Of a DNA stretch of 64,000 nucleotides, positions 1 to 8,693 are shown in pieces (the first letter of the stretch is position 1; each line of letters begins with the position of its first letter). This stretch comes from GCA-2733415 sp964276095 (GTDB lineage Bacteria > Bacteroidota > Bacteroidia > Flavobacteriales > Flavobacteriaceae): NCBI GenBank assembly GCA_964276095.1, contig CAXYDR010000003.1, positions 868,001 to 932,000 on the forward strand. Reading direction: 5' to 3'. The notes beneath the pieces are model-generated. The model ran no database searches, was not told the DNA's origin, and was given only the letters and a program-made list of their open reading frames with translations. Made by a program: the position numbers and the translations under genes.

Positions 1-575
1 TTTTTCACCCAATATTCCTACCTTTTTTTGGAATATGCATTTTTTATAGTTTAACCTATAATTACTATACCAGTGAATATATTCAAAGTAGAGTAATACA
101 GTTATTCATCCTTACAATAATAATCCCTCTCTTAATATTTAGGGTTCTAAAAAAACTACAATTCGCTTCATCTTTAATGCTAGAAAAGATAAAGGAGCGT
201 AGATTCCCATACCTAATAGCAGTTGTATTGAATTTATACATTACTCAATATGTATTTACTGAAAGTATGGACTTAGAACTCCATTATTTTTTTGCTGGAA
301 TTAGCTTCACAAGTATTACTTTTTTAATTTTAAGCTATCTGAATTACAAAGCTAGTTTACATACTGCCGCAATAAGCGGAGTAACAATGTTTATCATTGC
401 ACTAAGCATTCATTTTCAGTTGAACTTGATTTTAGGTATTGGTTTTTTAATTTTATCGAATGGACTAGTAGCAACTTCTAGACTGCATTTAAAAGCACAC
501 ACAACTCTTGAATTAATTATTGGCTTTATAGCAGGTCTATCACCTCAATTCATGATGATGATTTACTGGGTTTAA
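1..575 (+). CDS. PAP2-like integral membrane protein (5' end outside window)
   Basis: The frame is open from the first bases of the window, so the N-terminus is missing. About 190 residues are visible, nearly all in hydrophobic segments. The C-terminal part has the layout of the PAP2 phosphatase core: KASLHTA sits where PSGHT is expected, and SRLHLKAHTTLELIIG matches the S-R-x5-H-x3-D/E-x3-G motif. The first motif degenerates from PSGH to ASLH, so phosphatase activity is doubtful. The first in-frame ATG in the window (177) is internal and is not the likely start. Membrane location is well supported; the PAP2 relationship is inferred from motif spacing only. Confidence 0.5.
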   Translation, partial: FHPIFLPFFGICIFYSLTYNYYTSEYIQSRVIQLFILTIIIPLLIFRVLKKLQFASSLMLEKIKERRFPYLIAVVLNLYITQYVFTESMDLELHYFFAGISFTSITFLILSYLNYKASLHTAAISGVTMFIIALSIHFQLNLILGIGFLILSNGLVATSRLHLKAHTTLELIIGFIAGLSPQFMMMIYWV

Positions 576-625
576 AGAATTCATTACAACAAAAAACAGC
601 TAACTTTCAATAAGCCCATGATGTA

Positions 626-1321
626 TTAAAAAAGGTAAAACATCAATCCAAACTTGATTTCTGTAACATCTATTACTTCACCTTCTATCATTGCATCATT
701 TGAGAAAAGGCTATTTAAACTATATCCAACATAAAAGTTCCAAGTATTCCATCCAAAGCTAATATCTGCAGTTGCTCTAAATCTATTTAAGTGAGGAGTA
801 TTATTTTGTTTAAAATCACCTAACTCACCTTTATACTTTACAATACTATTAAATACATATCCAATTTTAACACCAGTATAAACTCTCCAGAACTTATAAT
901 TTTCTGATGTAGATGTTCGCCATCTGAACTGTAATGGTATTTCAGCAATATGGACATTTAATTTATTCTTACTAAACCCAACTACATCTTTATTTAATAT
1001 TTGATATGAAACTACACTATTTTCCTCTTTAACAAACAAATTATGGTTGTATGAGTTACTAGAGTATCCTAAACCAATTCCAAATGCTATATTTCGCTGT
1101 TTGTTTATAGGGAAATCCCTAATAAAACCAACATGCAGCCCGCCAGAAAGCCCTTGTTGAGACATTCCTGATGGTTTGTTTTCTAAAAAATTATACGATA
1201 TCCCAACATAAAACTGGTCTTCTCTATACTTAGGGTCATCAATTTTAGATTCCACATTTTCTACTTGGGAAAAAAGCACAAGACTATAAAATAGCGCTAT
1301 AAAACAAAATATTCTTTTCAT
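626..1321 (-). CDS. porT: PorT family outer-membrane protein (type IX secretion/gliding)
   Basis: Protein of about 231 residues with a Sec signal peptide (MKRIFCFIALFYSLVLFSQ) and a predicted outer-membrane beta-barrel ending in an aromatic residue (MFYLF). The DPKYREDQFYVG and FLENKPSGMSQQG segments are typical of flavobacterial PorT/SprT. In that family the protein is needed for type IX secretion and gliding. The start at 1321 is preferred over an ATG 12 codons upstream because it places the positively charged n-region directly at the N-terminus. It is convergent with the PAP2-like gene and divergent from the M16 peptidases. The usual ubiE neighbour is not present. The family is recognised from memory of sequence features, not from a search. 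Confidence 0.75.
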   Translation of the reverse strand: MKRIFCFIALFYSLVLFSQVENVESKIDDPKYREDQFYVGISYNFLENKPSGMSQQGLSGGLHVGFIRDFPINKQRNIAFGIGLGYSSNSYNHNLFVKEENSVVSYQILNKDVVGFSKNKLNVHIAEIPLQFRWRTSTSENYKFWRVYTGVKIGYVFNSIVKYKGELGDFKQNNTPHLNRFRATADISFGWNTWNFYVGYSLNSLFSNDAMIEGEVIDVTEIKFGLMFYLF

Positions 1322-1424
1322 ACAAAAACGAAGATAATCATTCACAATTGTATTCACAAAAGATTAAGCACCCCTTTAAATAAACATCATAAGTTATTAG
1401 TGAAATATTTTCATCTGCAATTAT

Positions 1425-1432
1425 TATATTTG
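1425..1432 (+). promoter_or_regulatory. -7 promoter element of the M16 peptidase operon
   Basis: TATATTTG matches the Bacteroidetes -7 consensus TAnnTTTG. It lies about 75 bases before the first M16 start codon. No clear TTG -33 element is seen at the usual distance, so this is a partial match. Confidence 0.4.
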
Positions 1433-1505
1433 CTTGAAGTTTTTGTAACAAAAAATCAATTTAGGCGTCAAACCCTATAACTTTTAAAAACTAATTAAAA
1501 TTCTA

Positions 1506-2828
1506 ATGAAGAAAATCAGCATTTATCTCGCTTCATTACTTTTACCTGTATCAATTATGGCGCAAAAAGTAACTTTTGAAGAGTATGACTTAGACAACGG
1601 TTTGCATGTCGTTTTACACCAAGACAATGCAGCTCCAGTTGTAACAACATCTGTAATGTACCATGTAGGTGCAAAAGATGAAAACCCTGAACGAACAGGA
1701 TTCGCTCACTTTTTTGAACACCTATTATTTGAAGGTACTGAAAACATTGAAAAAGGTAAATGGTTTGAGATTGTATCTTCTAACGGAGGAAGCAATAACG
1801 CCAATACTACTGATGACAGAACTTACTACTATGAAGTATTCCCTTCTAACAGTTTAGAATTAGGATTATGGATGGAATCTGAAAGAATGTTACACCCAGT
1901 AATTGATCAAACTGGAGTTGACACACAAAATGAAGTTGTAAAAGAAGAAAAAAGATTACGTGTTGACAACCAACCTTACGGTAGTTTCATGGCGGAAATC
2001 AAAAAATTAATCTTTACAAAACACCCATACCGTTGGGCAACCATCGGATCAATGGATCATTTAGATGCTTCTACTTTAGAAGAATTTCAAGCTTTCAATA
2101 AAAAATTCTATGTACCTAACAATGCAGTATTAGTTGTAGCTGGTGATTTAGATGTTAAGAAAACTAAAAAAATGATTAATGATTACTTTGGAAGCATCCC
2201 TAAAGGAAAAGCTGTAACCAGAGTAAACATTGAAGAAGCTCCAATAACTAAAGAAATTAAAGGAACTTATAACGATCCTAACATTCAAATTCCTGCAATA
2301 GTATCAGCATACAGAACTCCATCTATGAAAACTAGAGATGCTTATGTATTAAACATGGTTTCTACAGTTTTAAGTGACGGTAAAAGTTCAAGACTATACA
2401 AGAAACTAGTTGATGAGAAAAAAATGGCTTTACAAGTAGGAGCATTTAGCGTTAGTCAAGAAGACTACGGAATGTACTTAACTTATGGTTTACCATTAGG
2501 TGATACTAAATTAGAAGATTTAGTTAAGGAAATTGACGAAGAAGTTATGAAAATGCAAACTGAGTTAATTACTGAAAGAGAATTTGAAAAACTACAAAAC
2601 AAATACGAAAATCAGTTTGTAAACTCTAATTCTAGCATCGAAGGTATCGCTAACTCTTTAGCTAGATACCACATGTTATATGGAGATATCAATTTAATTA
2701 ACAATGAAATTGAAATTTACAAATCAATTACTAGAGAAGAAATTAGAGACGTCGCTAAAAAGTATTTGAATCCAAATCAAAGAGCGCTATTAGAATACCT
2801 TCCTAAAAAAGAAGAAAATAAAAAATAA
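1506..2828 (+). CDS. Secreted zinc peptidase, M16 family (catalytic subunit)
   Basis: 440-residue protein with a signal peptide ending near MAQ20. It carries the inverted zinc motif HxxEH as H68-F-F-E71-H72 (HFFEHLLFEGT) and a downstream acidic ligand around E147/E148 in NEVVKEEKR, so it should be an active insulinase-type metallopeptidase. The length fits a two-domain half-enzyme of the PqqL/mitochondrial processing peptidase type. The gene is followed after 6 bases by a second M16 gene that lacks the zinc motif. This is the classic catalytic/non-catalytic pair, presumably forming a periplasmic heterodimer that degrades peptides. The substrate is unknown. Confidence 0.88.
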   Translation: MKKISIYLASLLLPVSIMAQKVTFEEYDLDNGLHVVLHQDNAAPVVTTSVMYHVGAKDENPERTGFAHFFEHLLFEGTENIEKGKWFEIVSSNGGSNNANTTDDRTYYYEVFPSNSLELGLWMESERMLHPVIDQTGVDTQNEVVKEEKRLRVDNQPYGSFMAEIKKLIFTKHPYRWATIGSMDHLDASTLEEFQAFNKKFYVPNNAVLVVAGDLDVKKTKKMINDYFGSIPKGKAVTRVNIEEAPITKEIKGTYNDPNIQIPAIVSAYRTPSMKTRDAYVLNMVSTVLSDGKSSRLYKKLVDEKKMALQVGAFSVSQEDYGMYLTYGLPLGDTKLEDLVKEIDEEVMKMQTELITEREFEKLQNKYENQFVNSNSSIEGIANSLARYHMLYGDINLINNEIEIYKSITREEIRDVAKKYLNPNQRALLEYLPKKEENKK

Positions 2829-2834
2829 GCAAAG

Positions 2835-4922
2835 ATGAAAACAAAAATTTTATCACTAATAGCATTAGTTTTTATGAGTATAACAACTATGCAAGGACAA
2901 ATAGACAGATCTAAGCAACCAACTGCAGGACCAGCTCCTAAAATAAATATTGGTAAGCCAAAGTCGTTCACATTATCTAACGGTTTAAAAGTTATGGTTG
3001 TAGAAAACCATAAGTTACCAAGAGTTTCTTTAAACTTACGTTTAGATAACCCACCTGTTTTAGACGGAGACAAAGCAGGAGTTTCAGATTTAACTGGAGC
3101 AATGTTAGGAAAAGGATCTAAAACAATTACTAGAGATGCTTTTAACGAAGAAGTAGACTACATGGGAGCTAACCTTAACTTAGGTGCTAACGGTGGTTTT
3201 GCTAGTGGATTATCAAAATACTTTAACCGTTTGGTTACTTTAATGGCTGACGCAGCTATTAACCCAAACTTTACAGAAGTAGAATTTGATAAAGAAAAAG
3301 AAAAAGTTCTTGAGGGAATTAAATCTGAAGAAAAAAACGTAAAAGCTGTAGCAAACAGAGTGAAAGACTTTTTAGTTTACGGTAAAAATCACCCTTATGG
3401 TGAGTACGTTTCTAAGGAAACTGTTACTAATGTTACTTTAGCTGATGTTAGTAAATTTTACCAAAATTACTTTGTACCTGATAACGCTTACTTAGTTATT
3501 ATTGGAGATGTAAAGTTTAAAGACGTAAAAAAAGTAGTTACAGAAAACTTCGGTAACTGGAGAAAAGGTTTAGCACCAGTAATTTCTATGCCTGTTGTTA
3601 AAAATGTTCAGTTTACTCAAGTAAATTTTGTTGACATGCCTGACGCAGTACAATCTGAAATTGCTGTAGTAAACACTGTTGATCTTAAAATGAACGATGT
3701 TGATTACCACGCTGCTTTAATTGCTAATAAAATTTACGGTGGTAGCTTTAACAGTATGTTGAACTTAAACTTAAGAGAAGCTCACGGGTGGACTTATGGT
3801 GCACGTTCTTCATTAAGAGCTGACAAAGATACTCAAGCTGCTTTTACCTCTTCTACTAGTGTTAGAAATGCAGTTACTGACAGTGCTGTTGTTGAAACAT
3901 TAAAAGAATTAAAAAACATCAGAACTATTGATGTTACTTTAAAGCAATTAAACAATGTAAAAGCTAAATACTTAGGTGATTTCGTTTTAGCAATGGAAAA
4001 GCCTCAAACTATTTCTCGTTATGCTTTAAACATTGAAACTAATAAGTTACCAGCGGATTACTACGAAACTTTCTTAAAGAAAATTAATGCAGTTACTGTT
4101 GCTGATGTAAAAAGAGTTGCAAACAAATATTTCTTAGCTGATAATTCTAGAGTTATTATTGCAGGTAAAGGAAGTGATGTTGTAGAGAGTTTAGAAAAGT
4201 TAATGCATAACGGTAAAAAAATACCAGTTAAGTATTTTGACAAGTACGGTAACCCAACTGCAAAACCTGTATTTTCTAAGCCAGTTCCTAAGGGAGTTAC
4301 TGCTCAATCAGTAATTGATACTTATTTTAAAGCTATTGGAGGTAAAGACGCTGTGTCAAAAGTTAAAACACTAGTTTTTTCTGGAGATATGAATGCTATG
4401 GGACAAGTTATGGGAATTCAAATGAAAAAGATGACTCCTAACAAAAATGCTATGGAAGTAACTCACCCTCAAGCAGGAGTAGTTATGAAACAAGTATTTG
4501 ATGGAGAAGCAGGTTATACTGCACAGATGGGTCAAAAACAACCTATGTCTGCAGAGGATGTTGCTGAATCTAAAAGCAAAAACGTAATGTTTGATGAATT
4601 ATCTTTAGATATGTCAAAAGTAACTTTAGAAAGCATGACTTCTATAAACGGAGAAGATGCATACAAATTAAAAGTTACTGGGACTGGAGAACCAGAATTT
4701 AGATATTACAATGCTAAATCAGGTTATTTAGTTAAATCTGAAACTACGAAAGAAGCTCAAGGTCAGAAAATAAGTATTTCTACTGAATATGGAAATTATA
4801 CTCCAACAAGTGGAATTCAATTCCCTTTTAGTATGACTACAAAACAAGGTCCTCAAACATTTGGAATGATTATTAAAAAAGCAACAGTTAACGAAGATGT
4901 TACTGAAGCTGACTTTAAATAA
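2835..4922 (+). CDS. M16 family protein lacking the zinc motif, with C-terminal LolA-like domain
   Basis: 695-residue exported protein (signal peptide ending near MQGQ). Residues about 40-470 form the two M16 repeats, but the HxxEH site is absent: the aligned region reads GAMLGKGSKT. The R/Y substrate-binding segment of the second domain is kept (GWTYGARSSL). Residues about 490-695 form an extra domain (VIDTYFKAIGGKDAVSKV onward) resembling lipoprotein-carrier-like beta domains, which many Bacteroidetes M16 partners carry. It starts 6 bases after the catalytic gene, so the two are co-transcribed, and it ends at a strong terminator. Its role is probably structural or substrate-gripping. Confidence 0.83.
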   Translation: MKTKILSLIALVFMSITTMQGQIDRSKQPTAGPAPKINIGKPKSFTLSNGLKVMVVENHKLPRVSLNLRLDNPPVLDGDKAGVSDLTGAMLGKGSKTITRDAFNEEVDYMGANLNLGANGGFASGLSKYFNRLVTLMADAAINPNFTEVEFDKEKEKVLEGIKSEEKNVKAVANRVKDFLVYGKNHPYGEYVSKETVTNVTLADVSKFYQNYFVPDNAYLVIIGDVKFKDVKKVVTENFGNWRKGLAPVISMPVVKNVQFTQVNFVDMPDAVQSEIAVVNTVDLKMNDVDYHAALIANKIYGGSFNSMLNLNLREAHGWTYGARSSLRADKDTQAAFTSSTSVRNAVTDSAVVETLKELKNIRTIDVTLKQLNNVKAKYLGDFVLAMEKPQTISRYALNIETNKLPADYYETFLKKINAVTVADVKRVANKYFLADNSRVIIAGKGSDVVESLEKLMHNGKKIPVKYFDKYGNPTAKPVFSKPVPKGVTAQSVIDTYFKAIGGKDAVSKVKTLVFSGDMNAMGQVMGIQMKKMTPNKNAMEVTHPQAGVVMKQVFDGEAGYTAQMGQKQPMSAEDVAESKSKNVMFDELSLDMSKVTLESMTSINGEDAYKLKVTGTGEPEFRYYNAKSGYLVKSETTKEAQGQKISISTEYGNYTPTSGIQFPFSMTTKQGPQTFGMIIKKATVNEDVTEADFK

Positions 4923-4957
4923 TATTTTTTAAGAGAATACCTTTCTTATTAGAAAAA

Positions 4958-4990
4958 CAAAAAGCTGAAACTAACGTTTCAGCTTTTTTT
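4958..4990. terminator. Rho-independent terminator between convergent genes
   Basis: An 11-bp stem (AAAGCTGAAAC, loop TAAC, GTTTCAGCTTT) is followed by T's on the + strand, with A's on the other side, so it can end both the M16 operon and the convergent EamA gene. Confidence 0.85.
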
Positions 4991-5011
4991 ATGTTATAAA
5001 CTATTCAACTC

Positions 5012-5887
5012 TTAATTTTTCCGATTAGCTAAAAACACACCTAATAAAATAATACCTGTAGCTAATATTTGTACCATGTTTAATTTTTCTCCATCCAACA
5101 CACCCCATATTAACGCAACAATTGGAATAGTATACGTTACTGATGAAGAAAAGATGGGAGTCGAAATTTGAACCAATCTATTAAACATAACTTTAGCTAT
5201 ACCCGTTCCAAAAATCGCTAGCAACACCAAATACAACATTGATGTTTGCACAACACCTGAGGAAATCACTTCCGCTTTAAAGAAACCTGTGCTTATTAAC
5301 ACTATTAATGCAGGGATAGTTATTACGGCAAAATTCCCTACAGCTATACTCATAGCATTTAAATCTTGAAGATATGTTTTTATAATACTTACATTAAACG
5401 CATAACAAACAGATGCTATTAACACGAAAATACTAAACCAGTAATTTTGATCTGGATTAAGATTTGACCCACTAACAATCAACATTAACGTCCCCAACAA
5501 ACCTATTACAACTCCTAACAACTGATTTTTGTTAAATGACATTTTAAAAAAGAAAAAACCAAATATCAATGTATTCAATGGCGTTAGTGAATTTAATATT
5601 GATGCTATTGAACTATCTATTTCAGTTTCCGCTAAAGCAAACATATATACTGGAATAAAAGTACCTAATAATGCTGAAATAAAAACCGGTTTATAATGTC
5701 GCTTTTCAATTTTACTAATGCTTTTAAACCCTACAAGAAATAAAAATATTGCTGTAAAAATAATTCGCAATGAACCTAATTGATATGCTGACAAACCTAT
5801 CAATCCTTTTTTTATTAAAATAAACGAGCTTCCCCAAATAACAGAAAGAATCACCAAAAAAAGCCACTTTAGTTTTTTATTATCCAT
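5012..5887 (-). CDS. EamA/DMT family transporter
   Basis: About 291 residues with ten predicted membrane helices in two repeats, typical of the drug/metabolite transporter superfamily. The first repeat opens with the hallmark VIWGSSFILIKKGL, and the second contains YTIPIVALIWGVLDGE near the C-terminus. Members export amino acids or other small metabolites; the substrate cannot be told from sequence. The start at 5887 (MDNKKLKW) is preferred over an ATG nine codons upstream because it leaves the usual short charged N-terminus. The gene is divergent from the HMA lipoprotein gene. Confidence 0.85.
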   Translation of the reverse strand: MDNKKLKWLFLVILSVIWGSSFILIKKGLIGLSAYQLGSLRIIFTAIFLFLVGFKSISKIEKRHYKPVFISALLGTFIPVYMFALAETEIDSSIASILNSLTPLNTLIFGFFFFKMSFNKNQLLGVVIGLLGTLMLIVSGSNLNPDQNYWFSIFVLIASVCYAFNVSIIKTYLQDLNAMSIAVGNFAVITIPALIVLISTGFFKAEVISSGVVQTSMLYLVLLAIFGTGIAKVMFNRLVQISTPIFSSSVTYTIPIVALIWGVLDGEKLNMVQILATGIILLGVFLANRKN

Positions 5888-5931
5888 CCTGCAAAAATGA
5901 AAAATATAACACAATAATCAGTTGCTTTTCT

Positions 5932-5939
5932 TAAATTTG
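5932..5939 (+). promoter_or_regulatory. -7 promoter element upstream of the HMA lipoprotein
   Basis: TAAATTTG matches TAnnTTTG and lies 29 bases before the ATG at 5968. No good -33 TTG is seen at the usual spacing. Confidence 0.4.
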
Positions 5940-5967
5940 TAAAACAAACACTTTTAATATACTTAAG

Positions 5968-6552
5968 ATGAAAACATTAAAATATGTAGCTATTGCATTT
6001 GCTTTTTTAGCTACCATTTCTTGTAAAAAAGAACAAAAAGAAGCTGAAGTTGTTGCTATTGACACTATAGAAGAAGTAAAAAAATCAACTATTTCTGAAA
6101 ATGCTACATTAGCAAAAGTTGAGTTTAATATTGACGGAATGACTTGTGCTATAGGATGCGCAGCTAAAATTGAAAAGAGTTTAGGGAAAATGGATGGTGT
6201 TAAAAGTGCCACTGTTAACTTTGAAAGTAAAACCGCTGTTGTTGAATATGACGTTGATCAAGTAACTACAGACCTATTAACCGAACGTGTTGTAGCGAAT
6301 GGTGACCAGTTTAAAGTTTCTAACTTTCAAACAGCTACCAATAAAGGATGTAAGGCAGACTGTACAAAAGCATGCTGCGCAAAAGACGCTAAAAAATGCA
6401 CCATGAAATGTAGTGCTGATTGCACAAAAGCTGACTGTGCTAAGTGCGCAGCTAAAACTGCTGAGTGCAAAGCTAAATGTGCTGCTAAAAAACTAGAAGG
6501 AAAGACTTGTAAACCAGGATGTGAAAAAGCTTGTTGTAAAGCAAAAGCATAA
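5968..6552 (+). CDS. HMA-domain lipoprotein with a cysteine-rich tail
   Basis: 194 residues. A lipoprotein signal peptide ends in LATISC19, so the protein is probably anchored in the periplasm or outer membrane. Residues about 49-115 form a heavy-metal-associated domain, but the metal loop reads G-M-T-C60-A-I-G-C64, a CxxxC rather than the usual CxxC. The last 70 residues hold 15 cysteines, mostly as C-x3-C or CC within Lys/Ala-rich repeats (CKADC, CTKACC, CSADC, CKAKC), resembling a metallothionein-like tail. A role in binding soft metals such as copper outside the cytoplasm is inferred. No P-type ATPase or metal sensor is adjacent. Confidence 0.75.
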   Translation: MKTLKYVAIAFAFLATISCKKEQKEAEVVAIDTIEEVKKSTISENATLAKVEFNIDGMTCAIGCAAKIEKSLGKMDGVKSATVNFESKTAVVEYDVDQVTTDLLTERVVANGDQFKVSNFQTATNKGCKADCTKACCAKDAKKCTMKCSADCTKADCAKCAAKTAECKAKCAAKKLEGKTCKPGCEKACCKAKA

Positions 6553-6578
6553 CTAATAGTTCTCGAGATTAGGGAAAA

Positions 6579-6616
6579 CAAAAAGAGCATCTATTTTAAA
6601 ATAGATGCTCTTTTTG
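6579..6616. terminator. Bidirectional terminator
   Basis: A perfect inverted repeat of about 17 bp (AAAAGAGCATCTATTTT against its complement) with T's on both outer sides lies between the convergent HMA lipoprotein and DUF4199 genes. Confidence 0.88.
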
Positions 6617-6634
6617 TATGCTAATATTTCATTC

Positions 6635-7090
6635 TTAAGTGGAAACTTGCTTTTCGCTAATATTTCTTGACACTTTAAACTTCTGCATAAACGTTAAGGA
6701 TAAAATCACCGAAGAACTAACTCCTTCAATAGCTAATATCAATAATAATATTTCAGGACCACCTGCTCCAGCTAAATACTCCATTAACAACTCCGCAAAC
6801 GCAGGTTCTATATGAAATAAATATATTCCCATAAATGAAACAAAAATAATGGTTGCAATAGCTCCTGTTAAAATACCAGTACCAAAGCCTGAAAAATATT
6901 CGAAATTATCTTTCTCAATACTTTTCTTCTTTTTAATAACTGCATAGATCCCATACGCTACTATAACTCCGTTTATAATCCTTAACCAATGATTATCATG
7001 GAGTCCTGCTACTCTAATTAATAAAAAATAAACAATTAGTGCTGCAGCTATCAGCAATCCGTATTTAACATAAAGCCTGTTTGATTTCAT
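6635..7090 (-). CDS. DUF4199-type four-helix membrane protein
   Basis: 151 residues with four predicted transmembrane helices: about residues 10-28, 36-52, 75-95 and 112-132. The arrangement, and the FSGFGTGILTGAIAT segment before helix 3, resemble the DUF4199 family of Bacteroidetes, which has no known function. The C-terminal cytoplasmic tail is short and basic. It stands alone as a single gene, convergent with the HMA lipoprotein. The family is assigned by pattern, not by search. Confidence 0.55.
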   Translation of the reverse strand: MKSNRLYVKYGLLIAAALIVYFLLIRVAGLHDNHWLRIINGVIVAYGIYAVIKKKKSIEKDNFEYFSGFGTGILTGAIATIIFVSFMGIYLFHIEPAFAELLMEYLAGAGGPEILLLILAIEGVSSSVILSLTFMQKFKVSRNISEKQVST

Positions 7091-7199
7091 AACATAACGT
7101 ATTGATTACCAGTATTAATTTACGAAAAAATAATGACTTTTTATGTAATACAAAATTATTAAATTTCAAATACAACTTTAAAACGTAGTTCTAAACGCA

Positions 7200-7228
7200 A
7201 AAATCCCAGTGCATAGCACTGGGATTAA
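7200..7228 (-). terminator. Terminator of the 311-aa orphan gene
   Basis: On the minus strand AATCCCAGTGC, loop TAT, GCACTGGGATT is followed by TTTTGCG. The stem lies 5 bases past the stop codon. Confidence 0.8.
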
Positions 7229-7232
7229 AATT

Positions 7233-8168
7233 TTAAGCAACTTTACTTACATCATCAATATCAAACCCTTGAATTTCATATATCAAATCAAGAGCAACTC
7301 TAATTTTTGATTCATAGGTTGGTTCTCCATTTTCGAAATCAAGCCTTTGTGTTACATTTATGTTTGATCTTATCTTAGACTTATCCTTTACATAAAGGGT
7401 TATTGCACTTCCTTTATATAACATCTCAAATAAGATTTCATCAATATCATTAATACCTCCTAGAGATAGTTTGTCTGACTGATTATATTTTGAGAAAAAA
7501 AGAGAATATAAAATCCTTTTAAGAGCAAACGCTTCTTGTTTGTTTGGCAATGGATCTACAATTCTTCTTTCTTTAGGAAATGGAAATAACTCCAACTGAT
7601 ATAAATTTTGAATCTCTCTCAATACACGTGTAACCTTTTTAATCTTACCTTGTTTGATGATCTTTGACAAATAACTATAGTTTAACTCAGGTGTCATTTC
7701 TAATCTAAAATCAAGGAAACCTTTTTCTTTTAAAAACTTATTAAATTCTTTTTCAAAAATAGTTTTCGCTCCATAATTCGCCTTTTTCTCAAAAATAGCA
7801 CAACCGTATTTCTTGTTTTTAGGGATATGAATCAATGAAAATAATTTCCTGATTTGAACATCTGACTTATTAACAGAATGTAGCAATTTATGGGTATCTC
7901 CTTTTCTTATTTCAGAATGCTCACCTGTTTGTCCATAATCCAATACAGAAACCAAACACCGCTCTTCTTCCAAATTTTCAATTTTAGAACTTACCGATAA
8001 TATTCTTTTTTTACCTTGAATATTATATTCAACTTTTTCGTTTACTAGATACTCATAAAATTGTTTCATGACTTCCAACAAATCATTACTCCCGTTAAAA
8101 TAATTAAGGTATTGTTCTTCTTTAGCTTTATTTAATAGTGCTATTCTATATGTTACAAAATTTATCAT
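7233..8168 (-). CDS. Hypothetical protein, 311 aa, orphan accessory gene
   Basis: I do not recognise this family. It is soluble-looking, Lys/Glu-rich, has no signal peptide or membrane helix, and has a pI-neutral mix of charged alpha/beta segments. Segments that may define a fold are SLIHIPKNKKYGCAIFEKKA (about 110-135) and VTRVLREIQNLYQLELFPFP (about 180-200). It is flanked by its own terminator and by about 525 bases with no gene. It interrupts an otherwise core-gene order between a DUF4199 protein and nrdBA. That context suggests an acquired gene, perhaps defence-related, but nothing in the sequence proves it. The long ORF with plausible coding content and the terminator support it being real. 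Confidence 0.7.
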   Translation of the reverse strand: MINFVTYRIALLNKAKEEQYLNYFNGSNDLLEVMKQFYEYLVNEKVEYNIQGKKRILSVSSKIENLEEERCLVSVLDYGQTGEHSEIRKGDTHKLLHSVNKSDVQIRKLFSLIHIPKNKKYGCAIFEKKANYGAKTIFEKEFNKFLKEKGFLDFRLEMTPELNYSYLSKIIKQGKIKKVTRVLREIQNLYQLELFPFPKERRIVDPLPNKQEAFALKRILYSLFFSKYNQSDKLSLGGINDIDEILFEMLYKGSAITLYVKDKSKIRSNINVTQRLDFENGEPTYESKIRVALDLIYEIQGFDIDDVSKVA

Positions 8169-8387
8169 TTCTTCTTTGTGTTAAATTATTATTTCTTTTA
8201 AAATTAGATATGATGTTTTCAACATCAATCACTTTAGCAAAATGTATCATTTGGCTATTATATTTAATTGTTAATAAAAACTGACAATTATAAATTGAAC
8301 TCAAACACTCTGTTTTAAGTGGTTTGAAAATTATCAGTATTATATAGAAATATTTAACTAGGTTAGAAGATTCTAATTTTGTAAGTT

Positions 8388-8512
8388 TGACAAACAAAAT
8401 AGGAGAAGAGGTTATCTCAATTCTTATTTAAATTACAAATTCGGGGTGCGATCCAAATTAATGTAATGTAAAATTTACCAAGAGGAATATTTCTAAAATG
8501 TTCCTTTTTTTT
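8388..8512 (+). ncRNA. Possible small structured RNA ending at an orphan terminator
   Basis: A TAATTTTG element at 8373-8380 could start transcription near 8388. An interrupted hairpin follows: ATTACA-AATT-c-GG, loop GGTGCGAT, CC-a-AATT-AA-TGTAAT, about 8433-8467. It is the only GC-rich spot in the interval. A 10-bp terminator stem with eight T's then ends at 8512. No open reading frame is evident. This is inferred from structure only; no family was recognised, and a terminator left over from a lost gene is the main alternative. Confidence 0.3.
8483..8512 (+). terminator. Orphan rho-independent terminator
   Basis: AGGAATATTT, loop CTA, AAATGTTCCT (one G-U pair) is followed by a run of T's on the + strand. 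No + strand coding gene lies upstream for more than 1.8 kb. Confidence 0.65.
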
Positions 8513-8631
8513 ATGTCTTTTTTTACCTCAGCAATTACTTTTTAAGCATTAATTATCTATTTCAAAAAACAACTTATGCTGTTTTTCAATCAGTTACGGT
8601 TAATAAGTTTTAAGTAAAGTGTTTCTAAAAA

Positions 8632-8672
8632 CAAAAAGCGCTAAGGTTTACATAAGCAACCTTAGCACTTTG
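8632..8672 (-). terminator. Terminator of the nrdBA operon
   Basis: On the minus strand GCTAAGGTT, a 9-base loop, AACCTTAGC, then GCTTTTTGTTTTT. It lies about 20 bases past the nrdA stop codon. Confidence 0.8.
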
Positions 8673-8693
8673 TTCTTAATTATTCAGTAGATA

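Larger units (their letters stand above)
8169..8693. other. 525-base gene-poor interval upstream of the orphan gene
   Basis: The interval is very AT-rich. It holds a TAATTTTG -7-like element at 8373-8380 (+), a GC-rich imperfect hairpin at about 8433-8467, a + strand terminator at 8483-8512 with no + strand gene before it, and the nrdA terminator. A minus-strand reading frame of 83 codons at 8146-8397 looks like low-complexity noise. Confidence 0.6.

Noticed and set aside
6327..6590. Antisense frame opposite the Cys-rich tail
   Set aside because: A product of the Lys/Ala/Cys codon pattern of the real gene, with an Ala/His/Gln repeat look and no start context.
8146..8397. 83-codon leftward frame upstream of and overlapping the orphan gene
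   Set aside because: Low-complexity hydrophobic and Asn-rich composition, no conserved features, and it overlaps the start of a better gene.
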